Below are positions 1 through 8,233 of a stretch of 64,000 nt of DNA, piece after piece (position 1 is the stretch's first letter; each line of letters opens with the position of its first letter). Origin of the DNA: Candidatus Bathyarchaeota archaeon (GTDB lineage: Archaea > Thermoproteota > Bathyarchaeia > Bathyarchaeales > Bathycorpusculaceae); the NCBI GenBank assembly GCA_026014705.1, contig JAOZHU010000021.1, positions 1-64,000 of the forward strand. Reading direction: 5' to 3'. The position numbers were made by a program, and so were the translations under genes. The notes under the pieces are model-generated. The model did not search any database. It saw nothing but the letters and a program-made list of their open reading frames with translations, and was not told where the DNA came from.

Positions 1-95
1 GCCACGGTAACGGAAGACAACGCAGGCTTCGCTGCCGTAATGCATGACGCTGTCAGGAAAACGAGAACAAGCAGCAGAGCTACTTTTTTGCTCAT
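1..95 (-). CDS. Secreted or lipoprotein precursor, N-terminal fragment
   Basis: Only the first 31 codons lie in the window. They encode MSKK, a long hydrophobic stretch and the sequence LTASC followed by a polar region, which reads as a signal peptide with a possible lipobox-like cysteine. A GGAG ribosome-binding site stands 5 bases upstream of the ATG. The mature protein is off the left edge, so no function can be given. Two palindromic operator-like sites lie in front of it (143-192). Confidence 0.6.
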   Translation of the reverse strand, partial: MSKKVALLLVLVFLTASCITAAKPALSSVTV

Positions 96-142
96 GCTTA
101 TCTCCATCTGCACTGTGCAGTTTCTGCTGTAAAAGCGTTTTT

Positions 143-192
143 GTCAACGTTTCTTGACTAAACAGGCATTTTTTAAGTCAAATTTTCTTGAC
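143..192 (-). promoter_or_regulatory. Pair of GTCAA-N6-TTGAC palindromes around a TATA-like box
   Basis: Two 16-bp inverted repeats, GTCAACGTTTCTTGAC at 143-158 and GTCAAATTTTCTTGAC at 177-192, have identical 5-bp arms and 6-bp spacers. Their centres are 34 bp apart. A TATA-like run (TTAAAAAA on the minus strand, about 168-176) lies between them. The placement suggests a dimeric repressor or activator of the secreted-protein gene starting at 95. The regulator is unknown. Confidence 0.6.
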
Positions 193-270
193 AAGCAAGC
201 TTTCCAATGATGCTGGTCTGCGGTTTATCAACCATTAGTAACCTCCATCGGATTCCGTTGCAGTGCTTGA

Positions 271-308
271 AGCCAAAAAAAGGGGAAAGGAGCGGAAACA
301 GCTCCTTT
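271..308 (-). terminator. Hairpin with T-run after the PKD-domain gene
   Basis: A perfect 8-bp stem (AAAGGAGC at 286-293, GCTCCTTT at 301-308) has a 7-base loop. On the minus strand it is followed by CCCC and seven T. It lies 28 bases past the stop of the gene ending at 336, as expected for a terminator. Confidence 0.65.
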
Positions 309-335
309 GTTCTGCTTGTTGTCTCCGAGGTGCGA

Positions 336-881
336 TTAGTAGCTAGGCAAGTACTGTGCTGTAATCAGCTTGTTTGAGAAGACGGGTCTGTTTTGGCCGT
401 TGCCGTAGCCGTCGGTGAAGCACCAGAGGTAGTCGTAGCAGCCGAGGTAGCCGTTCCAGACTGGATCATCCACCAAAACCGAATGATAACCCGCTGTTAC
501 CTGAACAGATACGTAGCCGTATCCAGCCCAGTTGCCATCTATGTAGATGTTAGGGTAAAGAGGGTTGCCATAGATGTAGTCATAAGCGTCCACAGTCAGC
601 CAGACCTGTTGGTTCCCAATATTTATGAAGTGCGGACTAGACCAACTGCTCCACGCGCCATTCGCGCATTGCGCTTTAACAGTAACGCTATACACTCCGC
701 CTGAACCCCAAGAATGAGACGCGTATGCAGTAGCGCCCGGCGCGTACCACCCCGTCACCGTCTGAGGCGAGCCGTCACCCCAATCAAACGTGTACCGTAT
801 GTTGTGGCCATAGGGATCTGTCGAAGAGGCACTAAACTGGTAGGATACACCAATATTCCCTGCAGTATGACCAGTAACCAC
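336..881 (-). CDS. PKD-domain protein with PEGA-like tail
   Basis: The 181-residue product has an N-terminal PKD (immunoglobulin-like) domain, shown by the TFDWGDGS motif and by SHSWGSGGVYSVTVKAQ, over roughly residues 5-88. A beta-rich tail follows with NIYIDGNWAGYG and VTAGYHSVLVD, which resembles a PEGA repeat. PKD domains are usually found in surface proteins of archaea. No signal peptide is present: the ORF runs only 11 codons upstream of the GTG start to a TGA, and those codons still read as PKD sequence (ISTPV). It therefore looks like the C-terminal part of a once longer surface protein, or a gene with a disrupted 5' end. Product class is fairly sure; integrity is not. Confidence 0.6.
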   Translation of the reverse strand: MVTGHTAGNIGVSYQFSASSTDPYGHNIRYTFDWGDGSPQTVTGWYAPGATAYASHSWGSGGVYSVTVKAQCANGAWSSWSSPHFINIGNQQVWLTVDAYDYIYGNPLYPNIYIDGNWAGYGYVSVQVTAGYHSVLVDDPVWNGYLGCYDYLWCFTDGYGNGQNRPVFSNKLITAQYLPSY

Positions 882-1255
882 GGGTGTGCTAATACCCCTA
901 AGAAAATGGCAGATTCACCTATAAACCTGTAAATTTACTTCAAAATCCCCCAAACAATTTTACATAACTCAATCAAACACTGCAACTAAAATTCGAACCC
1001 CTGCTATTAACACCACTCATAGTTTAAATAAGGGGGCTATAGTTTTTTCCACACGCTATCACAAACGCGGTGACGAACAATACCCAAGAAGTAAGCGGCA
1101 CAAGCACAACTTCACAACAAAAAGCAACGCGGAAACAACGCAAACACCAAACACAAAAAGCTGCTCACCGCACAGCACACAGCAACAAACCAGAACAAAA
1201 ACAACTATAAACCACACCAACCACAATACAAACCAAACAAAAAGGCGCATAAAAC
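882..1255. other. Intergenic leader of ilvD; no gene seen
   Basis: This stretch holds a TATA-like TTTAAATAAG at 1023-1032 and then about 220 bases rich in A and C and poor in G and T. The box would put a start site near 1055 and give ilvD a long unstructured leader; read on the other strand it could serve the PKD gene. A 47-codon reading frame starting with GTG exists within it, but it has no recognisable content. Confidence 0.4.
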
Positions 1256-2884
1256 ATGAGAAGCGACGAAATAAAAAAAGGAACCGAACGCGCACCCCAC
1301 CGCGCACTCCTAAAAGCACTGGGATTAACAGACAAAAACATGACAAAACCATTCATAGGCATAGTCAACAGCTACACCAACCTCGTCCCAGGACACACCC
1401 ACCTAAACAACATAGCCAACGCCGTCAAACAAGGCATAACCGCAGCAGGCGGAACACCCTTCGAATTCAACACCATCGCCGTATGCGACGGCATAGCCAT
1501 GGGACACCAAGGCATGCGCTACTCACTGCCCTCACGCGAACTAATAGCTGATTCCGTAGAAATCATGACACAAGCACACAGACTAGACGGCATAGTCCTA
1601 GTAACAAACTGCGACAAAATCACCCCAGGCATGCTCATGGCAGCAGCACGATTGGATATACCAGCAATAATGGTGACTGGCGGACCAATGGCTTCTGGCA
1701 CGTTCCACGGCGAGAAAGTCGGCGTCAACAACGTTTTCGAAGGCGTCGGAAAAGCCTTCGCCGAAAAAATCACGGGCGAAGAGTTGGCGGAGTTGGAGGC
1801 TGCTGCATGCCCTGGATGCGGTTCCTGCAACGGCTTGTTCACGGCTAATACTATGGCTTGTTTAACCGAAGCGTTAGGCATGTCTCTGCCGCACTGCGCG
1901 ACTGCGTTGGCTGCCGGTGCGTTGAAGTTGCGTTTGGCTCAGGAGTCGGGTGAAAGAATTGTTGGGCTTGTGGCTGAGGATTTGAGGCCTTCGCGGATTT
2001 TGACTCGGGAGGCGTTTGAGAATGCTGTGGCTGTGGATATGGCTCTTGGTGGCTCTACGAATTCCGTGTTGCATCTTTCTGCCATTGCGCGGGAGTCAGG
2101 TGTGTCTTTGCCTTTGAGTGTTTTTGATGAGGTGAGTAGGCGTGTTCCGCATTTGTGTAGTATGGTGCCGAGTGGTCCTTATGATATGGAAGATTTGGGT
2201 GATGCTGGTGGTGTGCCGGCGTTGATGAAGGAGCTTGCTTCGTTTCTGCATACTGAGGCTTTGACGGTTACGGGTGGGACTGTTGGGGAGAATCTGGTGA
2301 GGGCGGAGGTTTTGAACGGTGAGGTTGTTCGTCCGTTGAGTAGGCCTGTTCATGCTGGAGGTGGAATAGCCATTTTGTCGGGTAATCTTGCGCCTAAGGG
2401 TGCGGTGGTGAAGACGGTGGCGGTTTCGTCTAGTATGCTTAGGCATGCGGGTCCTGCGAGGGTTTTTGATTCGGAGCAGGAGGCGGTTGATGCTATTCGG
2501 AAGCGTTTGGTTCAGTCTGGTGATGTTGTGGTTATTCGTTATGAGGGTCCTAGGGGTGGTCCTGGTATGCCTGAGATGTTGGTGCCTACGGCTGCTATTG
2601 CGGGTATGGGTTTGAGTGAGTGTGTGGCGTTGGTTACGGATGGTAGGTTTTCTGGTGCTACTCGTGGACCTTGTGTTGGGCATGTTGCGCCTGAGGCTTT
2701 TGAGGGTGGTCCGATTGCGGTTGTTCGGGATGGTGATGTGATTGAGGTTGATATTCCTGGGCGTTTGTTGAATGTGCGTTTGAGTGAGCAGGAGTTGCGG
2801 GAGCGGTTGGCTGCGTGGAAGCCTCGGGAGCCGAAGGTTGCGAAGGGTGTTTTGGCGCGGTATTCGCCGACTCCGATGGAGTAG
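1256..2884 (+). CDS. ilvD: Dihydroxy-acid dehydratase
   Basis: IlvD dehydrates 2,3-dihydroxy-isovalerate and 2,3-dihydroxy-3-methylvalerate to the 2-oxo acids in valine, leucine and isoleucine synthesis. At 542 residues it has the family length. Visible motifs are [11 protein letters not shown] (Cys77), NCDKITPGM (Cys119) and CPGCGSCNG (Cys185, 188, 191), which supply iron-sulphur and metal contacts. AAAGGCG precedes the ATG by 6 bases. It stands alone, about 3.6 kb before the ilvB operon. Its codon use changes sharply near 1800-1900: A/C-ending codons before, G/T-ending codons after, although the protein reads as one intact enzyme. Function is confident. Confidence 0.95.
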   Translation: MRSDEIKKGTERAPHRALLKALGLTDKNMTKPFIGIVNSYTNLVPGHTHLNNIANAVKQGITAAGGTPFEFNTIAVCDGIAMGHQGMRYSLPSRELIADSVEIMTQAHRLDGIVLVTNCDKITPGMLMAAARLDIPAIMVTGGPMASGTFHGEKVGVNNVFEGVGKAFAEKITGEELAELEAAACPGCGSCNGLFTANTMACLTEALGMSLPHCATALAAGALKLRLAQESGERIVGLVAEDLRPSRILTREAFENAVAVDMALGGSTNSVLHLSAIARESGVSLPLSVFDEVSRRVPHLCSMVPSGPYDMEDLGDAGGVPALMKELASFLHTEALTVTGGTVGENLVRAEVLNGEVVRPLSRPVHAGGGIAILSGNLAPKGAVVKTVAVSSSMLRHAGPARVFDSEQEAVDAIRKRLVQSGDVVVIRYEGPRGGPGMPEMLVPTAAIAGMGLSECVALVTDGRFSGATRGPCVGHVAPEAFEGGPIAVVRDGDVIEVDIPGRLLNVRLSEQELRERLAAWKPREPKVAKGVLARYSPTPME

Positions 2885-2914
2885 CATCGTGCGTTAGTGT
2901 TCGGGGAAGTTGTG

Positions 2915-2930
2915 CCTTCCTTCTTTTTTT
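2915..2930 (+). terminator. T-rich terminator after ilvD
   Basis: A pyrimidine tract ending in seven T lies 31-46 bases after the ilvD stop codon. Oligo-T tracts of this kind end transcription in archaea. No hairpin precedes it. Confidence 0.5.
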
Positions 2931-3033
2931 GTGGTTTAGGCTGTGCTATTGTGGTTAGGAGTTTTTTGTTTGTTTTTAAAATGTGGGTTGTGGGTTTGTT
3001 GGGTGCGTGTTGCTGGTTGCTGGTTGGGTTGGT

Positions 3034-3483
3034 TTATTTGTAGGTTAGGGTTGTTTCTGCTTGGCTTATGAGGTTGCCGTTGGCGTCTTTCAGTTGGATT
3101 ACTATGCGCAGTTCGGTGTTTGGGGTTAGGTTTGTGGGTAGGGGTGGTGATTCGATGCCGTAGTTGCCGATGTCGTTGCCTACGTTGGTTTTTTCTGCTG
3201 TGGCTATTTCGGTTTCGCCGTTGTATATTTTCATGGTGATTGCGCGGTTTCCTGTGGCGCTGGTTGCTGTTGGGTCGTTGAGGTTGATTAGTTGTTTTGT
3301 TCGGAGTTCGCAGCCGTTTATGTCTACGCTGTATGGTGTGGTGGATGCTACGGCGTAGACGCAGGTGCCAACGGGGATTTGGGGCAGGGTGGCGACTATG
3401 GCGATGATTACGCATGCTATGGCTACTGCTAGAATTAGGAGTTTTTTGTATTTGAGCAGGAGGTTTTTTCGTTTGGGTGGCAT
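3034..3483 (-). CDS. Membrane-anchored extracellular protein, unknown
   Basis: The 149-residue protein starts with a basic segment (MPPKRKNLLLKYKK) and one hydrophobic helix at about residues 15-33. A Thr/Asn-rich, probably all-beta domain outside the cell follows. I do not recognise the family. It faces ilvD convergently, and its own TATA-like box may be at 3623-3638. The type II membrane topology is the only firm inference. Confidence 0.65.
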   Translation of the reverse strand: MPPKRKNLLLKYKKLLILAVAIACVIIAIVATLPQIPVGTCVYAVASTTPYSVDINGCELRTKQLINLNDPTATSATGNRAITMKIYNGETEIATAEKTNVGNDIGNYGIESPPLPTNLTPNTELRIVIQLKDANGNLISQAETTLTYK

Positions 3484-3622
3484 TGGAATCTGTGCTTTTT
3501 TAGGTTCGGTGACTAAAATAGTTTTTCCAAAATCGCGTGGTCAAGGCGTTCAGTGATTTTCAGTTTTCTTTTGTAGCGACGGCTTATGGTGGGTTTTATG
3601 CTCAGGGAAGACTATATCCCCC

Positions 3623-3638
3623 CTTATATATACTATAA
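3623..3638 (-). promoter_or_regulatory. TATA-type promoter upstream of the anchored protein
   Basis: On the minus strand TATAGTATATATAAGG is a good archaeal TATA box about 140 bases before the start at 3483. No plus-strand gene begins nearby. Confidence 0.4.
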
Positions 3639-3722
3639 ATTGGTTTAGTGATTGCTGGGTAGGTGAAGAAGCGGGGAGTTGGCTGCGTATATGCGATAGC
3701 GCTGCAGTTTTTCGTGTTTGTG

Positions 3723-4184
3723 TTACCAGTGGCTTGGGCGGGAATAGTTGAAGATGGGTTTTTCTTTTTTTGCTTTTTCGACTTCTGTGAACATTTGGAG
3801 ATACTCGTTTTTCTTCTCTTCTAGGCGTTTGCGTATCATTTCTAGGAGTTCGGGTACTTTGAAGGGTTTTAGTATGAATCCGTCGGATTTTTCGTTAACT
3901 GCCTTCACCGCGTTATCGATTGAGGGGTTGCCTGTGATTATTATTTTGACCATTTTTGGTTGCATCTGTTTCAGTTGGGGAAGCAGTTCAACGCCTTTTA
4001 TGTCTGGCAAGTCTACGTCGATGAGGGCAAGGTCGAAGGGTGTTTTTTCGCAGGTTTTTAGGGCTTTTTTGCCGTTTTCCACGGCTGCAACCGCGTAGCC
4101 TTCTTCCTGCAGAATTGAAGAGAGCATGCTCCTCATTTGCGCATCATCGTCGATGACCAAGATGTTCGCTATCAAACGTGTCAC
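3723..4184 (-). CDS. Single-domain response regulator (receiver)
   Basis: The protein is a CheY-like phospho-acceptor domain of 153 residues. The acidic pocket is Asp12-Asp14 (VIDDD), the phosphorylated residue is Asp56 (LALIDVDLP), Thr84 is in IIITG, and the conserved lysine is Lys106 (ILKPF). After the receiver fold ends near residue 122 there is a charged helix (KRLEEKKNEYLQMF) and a short tail but no DNA-binding or enzymatic domain. It probably passes a histidine-kinase signal by protein contact. No kinase is in this window. A TATA box is at 4231-4239. Confidence 0.9.
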   Translation of the reverse strand: MTRLIANILVIDDDAQMRSMLSSILQEEGYAVAAVENGKKALKTCEKTPFDLALIDVDLPDIKGVELLPQLKQMQPKMVKIIITGNPSIDNAVKAVNEKSDGFILKPFKVPELLEMIRKRLEEKKNEYLQMFTEVEKAKKEKPIFNYSRPSHW

Positions 4185-4506
4185 TTCCCTGTTTGCGGGT
4201 TTGCCTTAACAGCTTGATGGTGAAAGTATCGATATATTCTTTCAGAATCCAAAATATGAATTAACCATAGTTGCTTGTAGGTTGTGAATTCAAGATTAAT
4301 CACACTTTGATTGCAAAGGCGCTTGGTGTACGTAAGTACATTGTAATGGCGAGCATGGATGCGGTGCTGGGCTGCATGAACGTGCTGACAACAGACTACA
4401 ACAACCAAAAAACAATGATACTTCTGTTGGAACCCTTCTTATTCCTTCTGCAAACAAAATTTAGGCATTAAGGAATAAAAGCTAATGGCAGCATTTTGCT
4501 GAGCTA
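4185..4506. other. Intergenic region; promoter only
   Basis: The minus-strand TATA box GAATATATC (4231-4239) lies about 47 bases before the receiver gene start. The remaining bases hold only short unconvincing reading frames on both strands. I see no RNA gene or repeat. Confidence 0.4.
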
Positions 4507-5277
4507 CTATTTCTTACTTTTATGTGATTCTAATTTAGCTGGTTTCGTTTTTGACGGTGGGTTCATTGAGCTGTTAAACTCCACAATCTTTTCCCAGTTT
4601 ATGGAGTTGTCCTCGTTGAGATAACATGAACTAAAAAATTCTCCGAATTTATTCACCACTTTGCTATACTCATCGTTAAACGCGTCATTTCTTTCTTTAG
4701 CTTTATGACCCAAGGGTTCCACTATTTCCTTGTAGAATTCAGGTCTCCCGGAAATAAAAGCCCAAAAAGATTGCCCGCATTTCTTTATATAATCACCTTT
4801 ATTTTCATTTCCTTCTCTACCGTAACAACAACCATTTACACATATTATATCTTGACCTATAATTCTCTTGGCTTTTTTAAAATCATCTTTCATTTTGTTT
4901 ACTTGCCGGCTGTTCCCCCAGTTTGGACCCGATTTGATAGAAACTAGGTATCTTTTTCCGTCTCGTGAAAAATCTAAATCAATTCCTTCAGCTGGTGCTT
5001 TCTGACCACCAAAAGCTATACCACAGACATAAATCGCGAGACTTTCCAAAAACGTGCCAAACATTGTTTCTTCTTGCGATGATAAATGTGCATCGAGAAG
5101 GTATCTTATATACGCTTCAACAGTGGTAATGTTTTTTGCTTTGAAAAGATACGGGTTTTTTCTCTTAAGAAGCTGATTGAGCTCTAAACACTTAATAGCC
5201 TCTAGTTTTGCAGAATGAAAATCCGCAATTTTGCTATCTACAAAATCAGCTACCTTTTTCAAATCGACTTTGTTCAT
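4507..5277 (-). CDS. Type II restriction endonuclease (PD-(D/E)XK fold)
   Basis: The 256-residue protein has a PD-(D/E)XK nuclease core: EGIDLDFSRDG followed by YLVSIKSGPNWGN, in which Asp and the Ser-Ile-Lys strand supply the metal site. The IKSGPNWGN signature resembles PmeII-type restriction enzymes; that name is from memory and not searched. I start it at the ATG at 5277 because that ATG overlaps the stop of the upstream methylase in an ATGA junction. An earlier in-frame start would run 57 bases into the methylase gene. Together they form a restriction-modification pair, cutting unmethylated invading DNA. The recognition sequence cannot be read from the sequence. Confidence 0.8.
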   Translation of the reverse strand: MNKVDLKKVADFVDSKIADFHSAKLEAIKCLELNQLLKRKNPYLFKAKNITTVEAYIRYLLDAHLSSQEETMFGTFLESLAIYVCGIAFGGQKAPAEGIDLDFSRDGKRYLVSIKSGPNWGNSRQVNKMKDDFKKAKRIIGQDIICVNGCCYGREGNENKGDYIKKCGQSFWAFISGRPEFYKEIVEPLGHKAKERNDAFNDEYSKVVNKFGEFFSSCYLNEDNSINWEKIVEFNSSMNPPSKTKPAKLESHKSKK

Positions 5278-6116
5278 ATCAAGGCGTCCAATGTTTGATT
5301 TATGATTCCAACCCTCTTTTCGGAGATTCTGCAATACTCTGGTACGATGTCTATTCCGACAAAATGTCTACCCAATTGTTTTGCTGCCAAAGCCGTGGTT
5401 CCAGAACCAACGAATGGGTCCAAAACCACATCACCTTTTTCCGTAAAGAGCTTAATAAACCACGAAGGTAAGTCTACTGGAAATGTGGCGCTATGATACT
5501 TATATGCACACTCGGTTGCCATATGTAAGACGTTAGTCGGATAAACTTTGTCTCTTCCAACCCAATTAATCACTTTCTTTCCAAAGCCACTGCTGGTTTT
5601 GGATTGATCTCTAATAAAGTCTTTCACGCCCAAGGCTTGAAGACGTTTTTTTGACCAATTGCCCACTGGAATCATTACAGCGTCTTGGAACATTTTGAAA
5701 TTCCGCGTCTTATTAAATTGGAGAAGTGGTTCCCATGCATTTCTAAATCTGTTCGGCCATTTTCCAGGGTAACAATTCTTCTTGTGCCAGATAAATTCTT
5801 CAGTCCATAACCAGCCTTGCTTTCGCATTTCAAGTATAAGTTCAAGTACAAAGGTGTGTCTTTCGCCATTTACTGCTCTTTCTTTCACGTTGAGAATGAA
5901 CGTTCCATCATCTTTTAGAACTCTTAGAAATTCTTTACTCTTGGGCAAAAACCATTCAACATATTTATCAGGATGAATTCCGCCATATATTTTCTTACGT
6001 CTGTCGGCGTAAGGCGGTGAGGTTATTATCAGATTGAAATATCGATCAGGAAAGCTTGACCTGAGAATTTCTTCACAATCACCACAGAGTATTACATCAG
6101 CTTGCGGTTTTTCCGT
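5274..6116 (-). CDS. DNA methyltransferase, beta class (N4-cytosine or N6-adenine)
   Basis: The motif order is that of the beta class: catalytic SPPY (in NLIITSPPYADRRK) near the N-terminus and the SAM-binding DPFVGSGTTALAAKQLG near the C-terminus. The first ordinary start codon in this frame is a TTG at 5948, but that start would discard the catalytic SPPY. Reading upstream, the frame stays open and gives ADVILCGDCEEILRSSFPD, a typical methylase N-terminus. A perfect AAGGAGG (6125-6131) stands 8 bases before an in-frame ACG at 6114-6116. I therefore extend the gene to 6116 (280 residues). The start is either a true ACG or an ATG changed by mutation or assembly error. SPPY favours N4-cytosine. 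It protects host DNA from the nuclease downstream. Confidence 0.8.
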   Translation of the reverse strand, partial: TEKPQADVILCGDCEEILRSSFPDRYFNLIITSPPYADRRKKIYGGIHPDKYVEWFLPKSKEFLRVLKDDGTFILNVKERAVNGERHTFVLELILEMRKQGWLWTEEFIWHKKNCYPGKWPNRFRNAWEPLLQFNKTRNFKMFQDAVMIPVGNWSKKRLQALGVKDFIRDQSKTSSGFGKKVINWVGRDKVYPTNVLHMATECAYKYHSATFPVDLPSWFIKLFTEKGDVVLDPFVGSGTTALAAKQLGRHFVGIDIVPEYCRISEKRVGIINQTLDALI

Positions 6117-6169
6117 GTCGACGCCCTCCTTGAAGACAGATTTACATAAACTATTTTTGCATTTCTGAC

Positions 6170-6178
6170 TTATAAAAT
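6170..6178 (-). promoter_or_regulatory. TATA box of the restriction-modification operon
   Basis: Minus-strand ATTTTATAA lies about 55-60 bases before the proposed methylase start at 6116 and would place transcription start near 6147. Confidence 0.5.
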
Positions 6179-6320
6179 ATCAGCATTGACTATTGAAACC
6201 CCAAGAATTCAACAGAATCTCCAATAATGAGAAGCATGAGAATAGGATACGCTATTCATAAACTGTTTAGTGCGTGTTTCTGCACCGTAAGCTTTTTATT
6301 TGCACTGCGCTGTATGGTTT

Positions 6321-6440
6321 AGGGTACGTGAAGTTTCACGGAGGCAATTAATGTGAGGGATCGCCACCTCAATAGCTGGGATCGTCGGGTACCGACAGAC
6401 CGTTTTATTTAGCCCACGCCCTGAAGCCGCCGTGACAGCT
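6321..6440 (+). ncRNA. Possible structured leader RNA of the ilvB operon
   Basis: TCACGGAGGC (6336-6345) can pair with GCCGCCGTGA (6426-6435) with a single A-G mismatch, closing about 80 bases. Inside it lie a hairpin TGAGG/CCTCA (6354-6371) and a perfect hairpin GTCGG-GTA-CCGAC (6384-6396). An alternative perfect hairpin CGTGAA-GT-TTCACG (6327-6340) uses the same bases as the closing stem, so the two are mutually exclusive. It sits between a TATA-like box and ilvB. I cannot match it to a known riboswitch; it could also be a free small RNA or simply an operator palindrome at 6327-6340. Confidence 0.35.
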
Positions 6441-6519
6441 ACAAATAAATTCTCCCCCAACAAGTCTCTAAGGCAAATGCCTAGTAATTCTTCTCACCCG
6501 AAAAGGAGCATAAAATGAA

Positions 6520-8232
6520 ATGTCAACAACTAAAATGACAGGCGCAAACGCGCTGCTAGAAGCCCTAGAAAAACAAGGCGTCAAACACGTCTTCGGCATC
6601 CTAGGCGGAGCCATCCTACCCGTATACGACGCGTTATGCCACCACCCAAAGATACGCCACATTCTCGCAAGACATGAGCAAGGCGCAGCCCACGCAGCAG
6701 ACGGCTACGCACGCGCTTCAGGCAGACCAGGCGTATGCTTCGCCACATCAGGTCCAGGCGCTACTAACTTGGTCACGGGCATAGCCAACGCCTACATGGA
6801 CTCATCGCCAGTAATAGCCATAACTGGGCAAGTGCCTTCTGCAGGCGTCAACAGCAGCTACATGATAGGCAAAGACGCTTTCCAAGAAGCCGACATAATT
6901 GGCATAACCACGCCCATAACCAAATACAACCACCAAGTGCGCTCAGCCGCAGAAATCCCCCAAACCGTAAACGCCGCATTCTACATCGCCACGACAGGCA
7001 GACCAGGACCCGTGCTCATAGACGTGCCGAAGAACGTGCAATCCGAAACCGCCGAGATACACTTCAATGGTCCAATCGACATACGCGGCTACCGCCCACC
7101 AGGCAACCCGCACCCACTGCAAATACGCAAAGCTGCTGAACTGCTCTTAGACGCAGAACGCCCCGTCATCCTCGCAGGCGGCGGCGTCATAACCGCAAAC
7201 GCCACAGACGAACTGCTAACAATCGCTGAACTGCTACTGGCGCCCGTGGCTACCACGTTCATGGGCAAAGGCGCAATGCCCGAAATCCACCCATTGAGCA
7301 TTGGCAATATTGGCATGCACGGCAACCCTTTAGCCAACAAGCTACTGTTGGAAGCAGACGTGCTGTTAGCCGTGGGCACACGGTTCGCCGACCGCGCCAC
7401 AGGCAACTTGGACACGTTCTGTCCCGAAGCCAAAAAAATCCACGTCGACATCGACGCCGCAGAAATCGGCAAAAACATCGAAGTCGACGTACCCATCGTA
7501 GCCGACGCCAAACAAGCCCTAATCGCCATTTACGAGCGCCTAATCCAACAAGCCAAAAAGAAAAACGACACGCCGTGGCTGCAACGCGTCAAAACAGCCA
7601 AAACCCAGCTAAACCCACCCGAAAAAGCCGAAACCACAGAGCTAAAGCCCAAACAGCTACTGCAAGTACTACGCAAGCTGCTGCCCGAAGACGCCATCGT
7701 CACCACAGAAGTGGGACAAAACCAAATGTGGAGCGCACTCTACTTCAAAGCCTTAAAGCCACGCACGTTCATAAGCAGCGGCGGCTTAGGCACAATGGGC
7801 TTCGGATTCCCAGCCGCAATCGGCGCAAAAACCGCCTGCCCAAACAGGCACGTGGTGGACATAGCAGGCGACGGAAGCTTCATAATGACCGAACAAGAAC
7901 TAGCATGCAGCGTGCTAGAGGACATCCCAGTCACCGTCATAGTCCTAAACAACGGCGTCCTAGGCATGGTCGCCCAATGGCAACGCATGTTCTACAAAAA
8001 ACGCTACATGGCAGTGAAACTCGGCAAATCACCCGACTTCGTCAAACTAGCCGAAGCCTACGGCGCCCAAGGCTTCCACGTGCAATCAACAACGGAATTC
8101 GAAAAAGCCGTCAAAGCGGCATTAAAAAACACAGTAACCACAGTCATAGACGTCCCCATAAACTCAGAAGAAGACGTCGTCCCCATGGTGCCGCCAGGCT
8201 GCGGATTAAACCAGCAGGTAGGTGACTACTAA
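6520..8232 (+). CDS. ilvB: Acetolactate synthase, large subunit
   Basis: This ThDP- and FAD-dependent enzyme condenses pyruvate with pyruvate or 2-oxobutyrate, the first common step of branched-chain synthesis. Visible are HEQGAAHAADGYARASG with the catalytic glutamate (about residue 50), SGPGATN, and the ThDP motif GDGSF...NN around residues 450-480. The length (570 residues) is normal. The start is uncertain: ATG at 6520 (MSTTKM) or ATG at 6535 (MTGANAL). The AAAAGGAG at 6501-6508 is closer to an out-of-frame ATG at 6515 that opens a 7-codon ORF ending exactly over the 6535 start. It heads the operon ilvB-ilvN-leuCDB-leuA-pheA. Codons are strongly A/C-ending. Confidence 0.95.
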   Translation: MSTTKMTGANALLEALEKQGVKHVFGILGGAILPVYDALCHHPKIRHILARHEQGAAHAADGYARASGRPGVCFATSGPGATNLVTGIANAYMDSSPVIAITGQVPSAGVNSSYMIGKDAFQEADIIGITTPITKYNHQVRSAAEIPQTVNAAFYIATTGRPGPVLIDVPKNVQSETAEIHFNGPIDIRGYRPPGNPHPLQIRKAAELLLDAERPVILAGGGVITANATDELLTIAELLLAPVATTFMGKGAMPEIHPLSIGNIGMHGNPLANKLLLEADVLLAVGTRFADRATGNLDTFCPEAKKIHVDIDAAEIGKNIEVDVPIVADAKQALIAIYERLIQQAKKKNDTPWLQRVKTAKTQLNPPEKAETTELKPKQLLQVLRKLLPEDAIVTTEVGQNQMWSALYFKALKPRTFISSGGLGTMGFGFPAAIGAKTACPNRHVVDIAGDGSFIMTEQELACSVLEDIPVTVIVLNNGVLGMVAQWQRMFYKKRYMAVKLGKSPDFVKLAEAYGAQGFHVQSTTEFEKAVKAALKNTVTTVIDVPINSEEDVVPMVPPGCGLNQQVGDY

Positions 8233-8233
8233 A

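Larger units (their letters stand above)
6117..6519. other. Divergent intergenic region between RM pair and ilvB
   Basis: This 400-base stretch contains the RM promoter (6170-6178), a TATA-like CTTTTTATT (about 6292-6300) facing ilvB, and a GC-rich, probably structured segment (6321-6440). No protein gene is convincing here. Confidence 0.5.

Noticed and set aside
1074-1220. A 47-codon GTG-started frame in the ilvD leader, tested as a branched-chain leader peptide
   Set aside because: It contains almost no Leu, Ile or Val and no ribosome-binding site.
1700-1950. Skew reversal inside ilvD read as a replication origin
   Set aside because: No origin-type repeats or Cdc6/Orc1 gene are nearby, and the skew reverses again within the ilv/leu operon.
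2096-3415. Long minus-strand open frames opposite ilvD and beyond, rich in Arg, Thr, His and Asn
   Set aside because: They are by-products of the G/T-rich plus-strand composition; the ilvD protein on the other strand is clear, and these translations look like no protein family.
4271-4471. A 66-codon plus-strand frame in the intergenic region
   Set aside because: No ribosome-binding site, no recognisable content and no conserved context.
6226-6321. A 31-codon hydrophobic ORF upstream of ilvB
   Set aside because: It ends before or at the likely transcript start, has no run of branched-chain codons and no clear ribosome-binding site.
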